From Lachnospiraceae bacterium (GTDB lineage: Bacteria; Bacillota; Clostridia; Lachnospirales; Lachnospiraceae): 64,000 nucleotides of DNA. Shown here one piece after another: positions 23,778 to 31,262 of this stretch. How positions within the stretch are numbered: position 1 is the stretch's first letter; the number at the start of each line of letters is the position of its first letter. The notes under the pieces are model-generated. The model was not told where the DNA came from. It made no database searches and saw only the letters and a list, made by a program, of their open reading frames with translations. The translations under genes and the position numbers were made by a program. The DNA lies in assembly GCA_017503735.1 (NCBI GenBank), contig JAFVSN010000050.1, positions 29,778 to 93,777 on the forward strand. Direction: 5' to 3'.

Positions 23778-24710
23778 ATGAAAGCAGAAATCAATAAAGA
23801 CATCGAACTGGTACAGGTCCTTTTATATCTCTGTGAACAGCAGGATAATACCATCCAGTGTATCAATAACAAAACCTATACTACCGCCATTTCCAACTGG
23901 TTTGCTCCTTACAAAACCCATCCGGCGGTACAAATTACAAAGGATTTGATATGCAACGAAAACTTCATCCATATCCGCCCTTTACAGGCCATTTTATCTC
24001 TAAAAGAAATTACTGCAAACCCGGAGCATCCTCTTCATGCTTGGGGAATTGCCGTTGCGGATTTCAGAAAGGCTTCCGGCTTTGATGCCTTTTTTGAGAG
24101 TCAAACCGACTATTATCGCTGGATTCTGGACCATATCGCCTCCTGTGATTTTGATACATGGGTAGACTTTATTGATACGTACTTTCGTCAAAAACCGGAT
24201 GCGTTCCGGCTTATCGTTTGCCCTCTTGCCGGAAACTACGGATTTTCCATGGAAGAAAACGGCAAAAACGTAGCGTACACTGTCCGCTTCGAACCGAAAT
24301 ATGACGAGAACGGAATCCCGGATTGGAATTTTGACTTTTTTGCAAAAGGAATTGCTCACGAGTACGCCCATTGCTTTGTAAACCCGGTGGTGGAAGCCCA
24401 TGTGGATTTGTTACAAAAACATCCGGAGTTTTTTGCAAAGCACAAGGATGTCCCGAACTTTTATAACACAGATTATGCGGTGATCAACGAATACCTTGTC
24501 AGAGCCTTTCAGATTCGTTTTATGGAGCGTAATAAGACTCTGTTCCCGAGCTTTGACATCAAGAAGGAATACGAGTACCAAAGAAAAGCCTTTCTGTTTA
24601 TTGATAAGTTTATAGACGCGTTACGGGAATTTGAGGCAACAGAAATGAACTTTTCGGAGTTCTATTTGGAACGGATAGAGGGGCTTTTCGCAGAAGCCAC
24701 GGGAAATTAG
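23778..24710 (+). CDS. DUF4932-like protein with HExxH motif
   Basis: The 310-residue soluble protein has no signal peptide. It carries AHEYAHCFVNPVVEAHVD with HExxH at residues 194-198 and a downstream acidic residue, the pattern of zincin-type metalloproteases and of the DUF4932 family. It starts directly at the stop codon of the ABC ATPase gene (ribosome site GGAGGAAGGCGGAG within that gene) and is therefore probably the fourth gene of the exporter operon. A role in processing the exported substrate or in self-protection is conceivable, but there is no direct evidence. Confidence 0.68.
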   Translation: MKAEINKDIELVQVLLYLCEQQDNTIQCINNKTYTTAISNWFAPYKTHPAVQITKDLICNENFIHIRPLQAILSLKEITANPEHPLHAWGIAVADFRKASGFDAFFESQTDYYRWILDHIASCDFDTWVDFIDTYFRQKPDAFRLIVCPLAGNYGFSMEENGKNVAYTVRFEPKYDENGIPDWNFDFFAKGIAHEYAHCFVNPVVEAHVDLLQKHPEFFAKHKDVPNFYNTDYAVINEYLVRAFQIRFMERNKTLFPSFDIKKEYEYQRKAFLFIDKFIDALREFEATEMNFSEFYLERIEGLFAEATGN

Positions 24711-24731
24711 AACGTGTGAGGGGATATGCTT

Positions 24732-25943
24732 ATGGATACATTGCAGATAATTACAGAAAAATTCGTAGAGAAAAGCAAAGAAATTCTAAGAGATAATCTG
24801 GTAGGCCTTTACCTTCACGGCTCGGCAGTGATGGGATGTTTTAATAAGAAAACAAGTGACATTGACCTACTTGTCGTGATTCATCGCGATATGTCCGTTG
24901 AAGAAAAAAGCCGATACATGGATATGGTTGTGGAATTAAATACTCTCGCACCGGCAAAGGGCATTGAAATGAGTATTATCAAGAAGTCTGTCTGTAAGCC
25001 TTTTGTGTATCCCACACCTTTTGAGTTACATTTTTCTATTGCTCATTTAGAGTGGTACAAAAATGACCCTCTGGATTATGTCTTGAAAATGAACGGAACA
25101 GACAAAGACTTGGCGGCTCATATTACGATTCTCTATCATAGAGGTCTATGCCTTTGGGGCGAAGAAATTCACGATGTATTTGAGCCGGTGGATGAGAAAG
25201 CCTATTTCGACAGTATTTGGTATGATATCGAATGTGCCGAAGAAGACATCCTCGAAAACCCTGTCTATGTAATCCTTAATTTGTGCCGGGTTTTGGCATA
25301 CAAAAAAGAGAAATTGATTTTGTCAAAGCAGGAAGGCGGTGTCTGGGGATTGGCTCATGTGCCGGAAACATACAGCAGCCTGATTCAACAGGCCCTTGAT
25401 GCATATGCCTCCGTCGGCACAATGGAACTTGACGAAAAGGGCGCTGTGGAATATGCAACGTATATGCTGGAACAAATCAAAACCATGAAAATAGAAAAAT
25501 TAGCCGTACACGATTTATTTCGTTTGACAGAGTTATTTGAATATAACAACGCGGAACAAATGATATCCGAATGTACCCGTGATATTCAAAATGGAAGTAT
25601 TGACATTTTTGTTCTGTATGAAAACGATGTTTTAATCGGTGAACTTCATGTAATGTATGAAAACGACGATGAAAATTTTGCTATCCGCGGCAAACGTGCG
25701 TATCTATTCGCTTTTCGGGTTCATAAAGAGTATCAGAATAAAGGATACGGCACCTATCTCTTAAAAACGGTTCTGACTCTGTTAAAAGGGGACGGATATT
25801 ATGAATTTACTGTCGGAGTGGAAGATGATAATTCCAGAGCGATTCATATGTACCAAGCACTGGGATTTAATGAACTTCTCCTTAGAAAACAAGAAGAGTA
25901 TCAGGGCGACGCATATGAATATAATCTATACCTGAAGAGATAA
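24732..25943 (+). CDS. Nucleotidyltransferase (ANT(9)/AadA-like) fused to a GNAT acetyltransferase
   Basis: This 403-residue two-domain protein has an N-terminal half (to about residue 250) resembling aminoglycoside O-nucleotidyltransferases of the ANT(3'')/ANT(9) group: GLYLHGSAVMGCFNKKTSDI followed by DLLVVI gives the GS...DxD catalytic signature (G30-S31, D43, D45), and the DUF4111-like helical part follows (LNLCRVLAYKKEKLILSKQE, GVWGL). The C-terminal third is a GNAT domain (FRVHKEYQNKGYGTYLLKTV, FTVGVEDDNSRAIHMYQALG). Each half alone is a known type of aminoglycoside-modifying enzyme, so the fusion could be a bifunctional resistance enzyme; substrates are not proven. ATG 24732 is chosen over 24726 by spacing to GAGGGG. 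It follows the DUF4932 gene by 21 nt. Confidence 0.75.
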   Translation: MDTLQIITEKFVEKSKEILRDNLVGLYLHGSAVMGCFNKKTSDIDLLVVIHRDMSVEEKSRYMDMVVELNTLAPAKGIEMSIIKKSVCKPFVYPTPFELHFSIAHLEWYKNDPLDYVLKMNGTDKDLAAHITILYHRGLCLWGEEIHDVFEPVDEKAYFDSIWYDIECAEEDILENPVYVILNLCRVLAYKKEKLILSKQEGGVWGLAHVPETYSSLIQQALDAYASVGTMELDEKGAVEYATYMLEQIKTMKIEKLAVHDLFRLTELFEYNNAEQMISECTRDIQNGSIDIFVLYENDVLIGELHVMYENDDENFAIRGKRAYLFAFRVHKEYQNKGYGTYLLKTVLTLLKGDGYYEFTVGVEDDNSRAIHMYQALGFNELLLRKQEEYQGDAYEYNLYLKR

Positions 25944-25982
25944 AACAATACCGATATTTTGTAAAAAGGAAAGGTAGGAAAA

Positions 25983-26252
25983 ATGATCAATATTTATTTT
26001 ATATCCGGCCCCTGCGGATGCGGGAAAACAACACTCACAAATGCCTTTGCGGAGCATTTGGTGAAGTCAGAGAAACGAACCCGGATTTATGTCATTCATG
26101 GGGATGACTTTCATCACGGTTTCGTAGGAATGTACGAAGAAGATGCCTTTTGTGAGGAAGAGCAAGATTCCAATCCTTTGGCATGGGCGCAGGTTTTAAG
26201 GTTTAACTGGGAATGCATTTTGGATGTAGCAAACGATTTCCGCCAATGTTAA
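25983..26252 (+). pseudogene. Truncated P-loop kinase-like gene
   Basis: The 89-codon frame starts MINIYFISGPCGCGKTTLTN, a clear Walker A (GPCGCGKTT), and continues IYVIHGDDFHHGF, as in small nucleoside/gluconate-like kinases of 160-200 residues. The frame stops after WECILDVANDFRQC, where the family would normally continue with the Walker B strand and lid. The 60 bp after the stop contain no continuation in another frame that I could recognise. It is therefore probably a 3'-truncated remnant. The ribosome site (AAAGGAAAGGTAGG) is intact, so a short product may still be made. Confidence 0.6.
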
Positions 26253-26316
26253 TCTGCATTGCTTGATGTAATTGTGCTTCTATACCAGAATGAGATTAAA
26301 AAAAGGAGGCGCACAT

Positions 26317-26754
26317 ATGCTTAACGAAAACATTAAAACATTACGTAAAAACAAAGGATTTACACAGGATGAATTAGCAAGTAGATTAGATGTTGTCAGA
26401 CAGACTGTTTCCAAATGGGAAAAAGGATATTCTGTCCCGGACGCGGAACTTCTCAAAAAGATTGCTGATATATTTGAAACAGATGTCAGCACACTACTTG
26501 GTAGTCCTATCGCCAAAGATGCAAGTGTAGATATCGTTGCAGAACAATTATCCAGAATCAACGAACAATTGGCAATGAAAAACCGACGGTCTCACAAAAT
26601 TTGGAAGACCATAGGCATTGTTTTTCTTGTATTCATTGTTTTACATCTGATACTCATCATCACAAGTGCTGTAGCTTTTAGCAACTACAAATTCAGTTCA
26701 CAAACCCCTATAGAACAATATTCTATAGAAAAGAACGAACATACGAAGGAGTAA
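26317..26754 (+). CDS. XRE-family regulator with C-terminal membrane helix
   Basis: The 145-residue protein has an N-terminal HTH (LRKNKGFTQDELASRLDVVR then QTVSKWEKGYSVPDAELLKK, residues about 5-58) and one hydrophobic segment near residues 95-117 (WKTIGIVFLVFIVLHLILII). Membrane-bound XRE repressors of this kind are common in Firmicutes beside transporter or stress genes. ATG 26317 has AAAAAAAGGAGG; the frame is open further upstream without a ribosome site. The methyltransferase gene follows 4 nt later, so the two are translationally linked. Confidence 0.83.
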   Translation: MLNENIKTLRKNKGFTQDELASRLDVVRQTVSKWEKGYSVPDAELLKKIADIFETDVSTLLGSPIAKDASVDIVAEQLSRINEQLAMKNRRSHKIWKTIGIVFLVFIVLHLILIITSAVAFSNYKFSSQTPIEQYSIEKNEHTKE

Positions 26755-26758
26755 TATT

Positions 26759-27487
26759 ATGAACGTTTTTGGAAAAGTCGAAAAAAACATCAATGACCTC
26801 GTAGAAAACAATGTGTACTGGGCAGCCTGTGCCACCTCGGAAGAACTGCAAAAAGCCAGAGAGGGACAGCTAACAATTAAATTCTTTGACAAAGAAATCC
26901 CGGCAGAGTGGTTAAAAGATATCAAAGGGAAAAAAGTTTTATGCTTAGCGGGAGCCGGCGGATTACAGGCACCGTTACTGGCATGTGCGGGCGCAGAGGT
27001 GACAGTTTTGGACCTTTCCGAAAAGATGTTGGAAAAAGACCGTGCAGTAGCCGAAAAAGAACATTTAAACATTCGAATCGAAAAAGGAAATATGTGTGAT
27101 TTATCTCGTTTTGCGGGCGGTAGTTTCGATTACATACTAAACCCTTCTTCCCTTATGTATGTCCCGGATGTAAGGCCCGTGTTCAAGGAATGTTACCGAG
27201 TCTTAAAGACGGGTGGCACCTTTATCATGATGGCACCGAGTCCGGTTAATTATTTATGCGATTTTGTCAATGACGAAAACGGCGGATATTATAAAGCGGT
27301 GAACCGAATGCCCTATTGTTCTTCCGATTTTGATGAGATGAATGACTGGGTAGAATACGGACACACCATGGAAGATTATATCGGCGGACAGATCGAATGC
27401 GGATTTGTGATTAACGGTTATGTGGAGTGTCAGTTGGAAGATATCACGGAGTTGCACTTTTTGACAAGGGCAGTGAAAATCAAGTAA
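26759..27487 (+). CDS. Class I SAM-dependent methyltransferase
   Basis: The 242-residue protein has a Rossmann-type SAM domain: motif I VLCLAGAGGLQAPLLACAGA, acidic end of strand 2 in VTVLDLSEKML, motif for adenine contact GNMCDLSRF, and motif IV FDYILNPSSLMYVPDVRPVF with post-motif ECYRVLKTGGTFIMMAP. This is a Methyltransf_11-like enzyme; the acceptor cannot be told. The N-terminal 60 residues (NINDLVENNVYWAACATSEE) are also seen in Clostridia homologues next to XRE regulators. ATG 26759 follows GAAGGAG and the XRE gene by 4 nt. Confidence 0.82.
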   Translation: MNVFGKVEKNINDLVENNVYWAACATSEELQKAREGQLTIKFFDKEIPAEWLKDIKGKKVLCLAGAGGLQAPLLACAGAEVTVLDLSEKMLEKDRAVAEKEHLNIRIEKGNMCDLSRFAGGSFDYILNPSSLMYVPDVRPVFKECYRVLKTGGTFIMMAPSPVNYLCDFVNDENGGYYKAVNRMPYCSSDFDEMNDWVEYGHTMEDYIGGQIECGFVINGYVECQLEDITELHFLTRAVKIK

Positions 27488-27540
27488 TACTATTTCTTTC
27501 ACCATATCGCGGAAAGCAGAAAGCAAAGGAGAGGCAACAA

Positions 27541-28068
27541 ATGAATACAGTTTATTATTCAGACGAAAAAATAACAATACGAAGCATGAAACCGGAAGAT
27601 TCCCAAATCTTCTACGACACCTATTTATCCTACGATTGGCACCCGGATATCGAAACCTATAATAACTACTGCAAAGAGCAGGAAGAAGGTCAAAGAAAAG
27701 TTTTCATCGCAGAATACGAAGGAAACGTTGTCGGCCTTTGCACTTTGGTGTTAAATCCCACGGAAGGCCCTTGGGCCGGTATGGGATATCCGGAAATCGT
27801 AGACTTAGGCGTATTTTTCCATATTCACAACAAAGGCATCGGAACGAAACTTTTGGATGTGGCGGAACAGGAAGCCGCGAGACTGGCAGACACCGTGTAT
27901 TTGGCGGTAGGTGTTCACTCCGGATACGGCGCCGCACAAAGAATGTATGTAAAGCGCGGTTATCTTCCGGACGGCAGCGGCGTTTGGTACCAGGGAAAAC
28001 AACTGGAACAATATGCGCCGTGTGTGAATGACGATGATTTACTCCTTTTTATGTCAAAAACACTTTAA
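27541..28068 (+). CDS. GNAT family N-acetyltransferase
   Basis: The 175-residue GNAT fold carries ITIRSMKPEDSQIFYDTYLS at the N-terminus, VDLGVFFHIHNKGIGTKLLD (acetyl-CoA loop with NKGIGT) and YLAVGVHSGYGAAQRMYVKR. Substrate unknown. ATG 27541 has AAAGGAG at 8 nt; the open frame before it (to 27427) overlaps the methyltransferase gene and is not the start. It is the third acetyltransferase-type gene in the 18-28 kb stretch, besides the fused GNAT. Confidence 0.8.
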   Translation: MNTVYYSDEKITIRSMKPEDSQIFYDTYLSYDWHPDIETYNNYCKEQEEGQRKVFIAEYEGNVVGLCTLVLNPTEGPWAGMGYPEIVDLGVFFHIHNKGIGTKLLDVAEQEAARLADTVYLAVGVHSGYGAAQRMYVKRGYLPDGSGVWYQGKQLEQYAPCVNDDDLLLFMSKTL

Positions 28069-28093
28069 ACAAAACATGACACTCCTTTCTTAG

Positions 28094-28122
28094 TTGAAAA
28101 ACACCCTTCTTTATGTTATGAT
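28094..28122 (+). promoter_or_regulatory. Sigma-A promoter of the CD3324-family transcript
   Basis: TTGAAA (28094-28099) and TATGAT (28117-28122) are 17 nt apart; the start site would be near 28129. Confidence 0.7.
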
Positions 28123-28167
28123 AAAGTAGATGCAGTTGTTTTTCATCACGAGAAGGGAGTGAGTTTC

Positions 28168-28233
28168 GTGGATTATCGTTTAAGAGGACATAACTTAACA
28201 GGATTTGATCAGCTCCGTGCAGCTTATATCTAA
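28168..28233 (+). CDS. Short leader ORF (21 residues) upstream of the CD3324-family gene
   Basis: GTG 28168 follows AGAAGGGAG and opens a 21-codon frame (VDYRLRGHNLTGFDQLRAAY plus Ile) ending TAA 28231-28233. The end of the ORF overlaps a hairpin: CTCCGTGC inside the ORF pairs with GTACGGAG at about 28242-28249, and GCGGC (28234-28238) can pair with GCCGC (28257-28261). A GATTGC/GCAATC hairpin stands at 28312-28327 ahead of the next ribosome site. No T-run is seen, so control would be translational or Rho-dependent. I do not recognise the peptide. Confidence 0.5.
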   Translation: MDYRLRGHNLTGFDQLRAAYI

Positions 28234-28352
28234 GCGGCAGTGTACGGAGCGGTATCGCCGCTATCATTTATTGAGATATATGCTGCACTTTTTGAATGGA
28301 TACTTTTAACGATTGCTTTCGCAATCCAACTACATTCAAAGGAGTGATTTTT

Positions 28353-28613
28353 ATGTCATATATCAACGCAGAAAAGGTCCTTCCGGACTGGCTCATTCAT
28401 CAGGTACGGAGCTACGTCGGAGACGGCCTCATTTACATACCGCCGGAGACGGCTACCCGCAAAGCATGGGGAAGCAAGTCCGGCACAAAGAAGCTCTTAG
28501 AAGCCAGAAACCTTGAAATCCGTGCCAAGAAGCAGACCGGTGTTACCGTGTCCTGCCTCGCTACAGAGTATCATCTTTCCGAAGACTCTATTAAGCGGAT
28601 TTTGTACCGATAA
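28353..28613 (+). CDS. CD3324-family (Mor-like HTH) protein
   Basis: The 86-residue protein contains the conserved pattern of the CD3324 family: MSYINAEKVLPDWLIHQVRS, YIPPETATRKAWGSKSGTKK and a C-terminal helix-turn-helix (GVTVSCLATEYHLSEDSIKR). These small Firmicute proteins resemble the DNA-binding half of Mor-type activators; no target is known. The start is ATG 28353 (AAAGGAG); the extra 19 codons upstream overlap a hairpin and lack a ribosome site. It is preceded by a 220-nt structured leader containing a short ORF. Confidence 0.8.
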   Translation: MSYINAEKVLPDWLIHQVRSYVGDGLIYIPPETATRKAWGSKSGTKKLLEARNLEIRAKKQTGVTVSCLATEYHLSEDSIKRILYR

Positions 28614-28680
28614 CGATATGGGTATCGAGAATCGGAATATGGGTCCAAGTGCAATTGCTTGTGACATCTTTCAAACACAA

Positions 28681-28731
28681 AAATCCCCTCCGTGGATTAT
28701 TTTCATGACCCGGAGGGGATTTCTCTTTTTA
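28681..28731. terminator. Bidirectional terminator after the CD3324-family gene
   Basis: AAATCCCCTCCG (28681-28692) pairs with CGGAGGGGATTT (28711-28722), followed by CTCTTTTT. It separates the CD3324 gene from the convergent chromate transporter genes. Confidence 0.8.
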
Positions 28732-28833
28732 TCTACTTTTCAATTTCGTTTCATCGTCCTGCAACTACTTTCCCATGAACGACATATTTTTCCCACAAAC
28801 GACATTCCTTACTCTTTCGATTTTACAACCGCC

Positions 28834-29418
28834 TTACACTTTCATCGCCTCAAATACCATAGACACTACAATTCCCAGCCCCGCAGACAGCAAAACAACC
28901 TTCACGGCACTAAGCTTCTTTTTCCACAAACAAGTGACAGCATAATAAATTCCCAAAAATAATGCCAGAATTACCAGGCATACAATATCCACTTTAAACT
29001 CATGCAGTCCGGCAAATCCGATTGCTTTCAACAAAAGCATGCTACCCGTAGATAAAATCAGCGCTACCACCACCGGCTTTACGCCTCGCATAAATCCTTT
29101 GAAATACTTGTTATTCGTCAGATTTTTAAGCACCGCTGCAATGAGCAGGATAATGAGAAAGGACGGCAGTACCACACCCAAGGTGGCAGCAATGCTTCCG
29201 AAAGGTCCGCCCATGACGGAACCCACATAAGTCGCCGTGTTTACCGCAATGGGTCCCGGTGTGGATTCACACACACCCAGCAAATTGAAAAACTCCGCTT
29301 CTGTCAACCATCCCCGACTGATTACCGTTTCTTCAATCAGCGGTATCATTCCGAAGGCTCCGCCGAAGCAGAACAAACCAATCTTAAAAAACTCCAGAAA
29401 AAGCTGTAAGTAAATCAT
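28834..29418 (-). CDS. Chromate transporter family (CHR) half protein, second of pair
   Basis: This 194-residue membrane protein has the CHR family motif twice-used in the long type: FKIGLFCFGGAFGMIPLIEE at the N-terminus and CESTPGPIAVNTATYVGSVM (about residues 55-75), then several hydrophobic segments. Short CHR proteins work as pairs encoded in tandem and together equal one long ChrA. They move chromate or related oxyanions, though the natural substrate in anaerobes is unknown. ATG 29418 overlaps the stop of the first half (TAATG) and has GGAGGTGGAG before it. Confidence 0.85.
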   Translation of the reverse strand: MIYLQLFLEFFKIGLFCFGGAFGMIPLIEETVISRGWLTEAEFFNLLGVCESTPGPIAVNTATYVGSVMGGPFGSIAATLGVVLPSFLIILLIAAVLKNLTNNKYFKGFMRGVKPVVVALILSTGSMLLLKAIGFAGLHEFKVDIVCLVILALFLGIYYAVTCLWKKKLSAVKVVLLSAGLGIVVSMVFEAMKV

Positions 29419-29978
29419 TACTCCACCTCCTTCTTCGGAGAAAGTACCGCATAGAGGACAATTCCGATCACTCCGCCCATTAAAATAAACCAAACGGAAC
29501 TGAAGGACACCGACAGCAAATCAAACAAAATCATCAGCGCGAATACAATCCCGAAGGTAAGCCGCGGAATCAACCCTTTTTCCACCTTCTTCAGCAAGCC
29601 GAAGCCCGCCCGTAAAATCAAAAAAGCAACACCGCACTTGATTCCCGTAAAAGCATAAGCCACATACTTATTTTGTAAAAACGTATCCAAAAACAAAGAA
29701 ATCACATACAAGATAACCAGGGACGGCACCACCACTCCAAGGGTGGCCAGGACACTTCCCGCAACTCCCTTTTTCTTATACCCCATATAGGTGGCCATAT
29801 TAATGGCAATGGGCCCCGGCGTAGACTCCGCCACCGTGATAATTTGCATCAGTTCTTCGTCATCCATCCACTTTTTCTGCTCTACCACAATTTCCTTTAT
29901 TTGCGCAATCATGGCATATCCGCCGCCAAAGGTAAACAAACCGATTTTGGCAAAGGTGAAAAATAATTCTAAAAGCAT
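29418..29978 (-). CDS. Chromate transporter family (CHR) half protein, first of pair
   Basis: The 186-residue partner of the next gene carries the N-terminal FAKIGLFTFGGGYAMIAQIK and the AESTPGPIAINMATYMGYKK motif of short CHR proteins, with about six membrane segments. The stop codon overlaps the start of the second half, so a 1:1 complex is likely. It is transcribed divergently from the MerR-type regulator at 30189, whose operator-like promoter lies about 95 nt upstream of this start; joint control is possible. Confidence 0.85.
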   Translation of the reverse strand: MLLELFFTFAKIGLFTFGGGYAMIAQIKEIVVEQKKWMDDEELMQIITVAESTPGPIAINMATYMGYKKKGVAGSVLATLGVVVPSLVILYVISLFLDTFLQNKYVAYAFTGIKCGVAFLILRAGFGLLKKVEKGLIPRLTFGIVFALMILFDLLSVSFSSVWFILMGGVIGIVLYAVLSPKKEVE

Positions 29979-30072
29979 CTTTTGTTCCTTTCCGATTTTC
30001 CGTAAAATTTCGCTTCTATTTTATCATAAGCCAAACGCAAACACAATCTTTGAAACTTTTTAAAATTAGGTA

Positions 30073-30113
30073 TTGACTTGCTCCCTGGGCGCAGGTTTAC
30101 AATACGATTGTAA
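30073..30113 (+). promoter_or_regulatory. MerR-type promoter with 19-bp spacer and dyad operator
   Basis: TTGACT (30073-30078) and TACAAT (30098-30103) are 19 nt apart, the over-long spacing that MerR proteins correct by DNA twisting. The spacer is filled by an imperfect dyad (30076-30096): ACTTGCTCCC, central T, GGGCGCAGGT, matching at 8 of 10 positions. A second, perfect dyad TTACAAT-ACG-ATTGTAA (30097-30113) covers the -10 box. The transcript leads to the MerR-family gene at 30189. Confidence 0.75.
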
Positions 30114-30188
30114 CAACAAATCCCATTGCTTACAAAACCTGTCACGGCCGGACAACGACTTGTAACACAACACAAAAGGAGAATCAAA

Positions 30189-31058
30189 ATGAATCAGGAT
30201 ACAGAGAAGAAACTCATGAAAATAAGCGAAGTAACAAAACTCGTCGGCACCTCCCGAAAAGCATTGCAAGAATACGATAAGATGGACCTGGTACATCCAA
30301 CAACCACCACCGAAGGTGGCTACTGGCTGTATGATGATGATGCCGTACAAAAAATTTCCACCATTCAGCTCTTTTCCATGGTGGGTTACACCCGAAAAGA
30401 GATTAAAGAATTTATTGATACGGTCACCGGTTTTGACCATGTGGAAGAACGTCAGGCAAGATATCGGGATGCCATTGACCGCTTAAGAAAGAAACGCGCA
30501 CAACTGGACAGTCTGATTTCCATGGCAGAAACTATGGCCGCTTTGTCTTCCCCTCAGTCAAAGGATATGCTAAAAGCACTCTATGACTACAAAAAAGGAG
30601 GTACCTTTTCGGACGCCTCTACCATGGATAATCTGCAACAGGCTATGGACTATCTTTCCGAGATGGATGAACCGCAACGGGAACAGGCAAATCAGCTCAT
30701 TTCCATAATGCAACCGTATGTCATAAAACTCATGGCACTGAGCTGCTGTCAGGAAGAAGACCCTGCTTCCCCTTCTGCTTTGGAAAAAGTCGAGGATGTA
30801 TTTGAAGAATGGAAAGCCCCTTATACCATTTTAATGCGTTCTTTAGGAGTCGCCTCCGAATCGGAATCCTTACATGACCTCCCTCTTCCGGAACAACTGG
30901 AAGCTTTTCGGGGGTTCACCGAAAATACCTTAGGTGGTCAAGAAGCAACCGACGCCGGCGACACTCTGGAAATGCAACTCAACCACAGATATGGAGAAGG
31001 AACTGCGGATAAGATACGGAAAATGATTGAAGTATTTATAGAACACAAGACGAAGTAG
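30189..31058 (+). CDS. MerR-family transcriptional regulator
   Basis: The 289-residue protein starts with a MerR winged helix (LMKISEVTKLVGTSRKALQE, YDKMDLVHPTTTTEGGYWLY, residues about 8-60), a coiled-coil helix (RYRDAIDRLRKKRAQLDSLI, about 95-130) and a large C-terminal effector part (150-289). That part has helices of the TipA-like size class, but without the TipAS sequence I would recognise. It has a CC pair (LMALSCCQEEDP), yet no metal-site pattern typical of CueR/MerR. ATG 30189 has AAAGGAG; the frame upstream to 30126 is not the start. It probably controls its own promoter and may control the divergent CHR pair. Confidence 0.82.
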   Translation: MNQDTEKKLMKISEVTKLVGTSRKALQEYDKMDLVHPTTTTEGGYWLYDDDAVQKISTIQLFSMVGYTRKEIKEFIDTVTGFDHVEERQARYRDAIDRLRKKRAQLDSLISMAETMAALSSPQSKDMLKALYDYKKGGTFSDASTMDNLQQAMDYLSEMDEPQREQANQLISIMQPYVIKLMALSCCQEEDPASPSALEKVEDVFEEWKAPYTILMRSLGVASESESLHDLPLPEQLEAFRGFTENTLGGQEATDAGDTLEMQLNHRYGEGTADKIRKMIEVFIEHKTK

Positions 31059-31162
31059 AGTTGTCGCAACGAATAGAATGCAATAAAACTCAAAACAACA
31101 CCCTTACATAATTTTTTCAGCCTTCACCCGGGTCAGGAACTAACCTACGGCTCGGGCGTGGC

Positions 31163-31257
31163 GAGTTCTTGCACTTGCATAAAGTATAGCAAATCAGTCA
31201 CGCGTTTTTAGCGCAGTCGAAATCGCGTGACTGATTGTATACCCCAAGCGCAAGAAC
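31163..31257. repeat. Nested inverted repeat, about 95 bp
   Basis: Inner arms AATCAGTCACGCG (31192-31204) and CGCGTGACTGATT (31224-31236) are perfect 13-bp complements. Outer arms GTTCTTGC (31165-31172) and GCAAGAAC (31250-31257) are perfect 8-bp complements. TATA words flank the inner arms on both sides. It lies 5 nt beyond the stop codon of the malG-like gene and may end both convergent transcripts, although no clean T-run follows the stem. Confidence 0.75.
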
Positions 31258-31262
31258 GAGTT

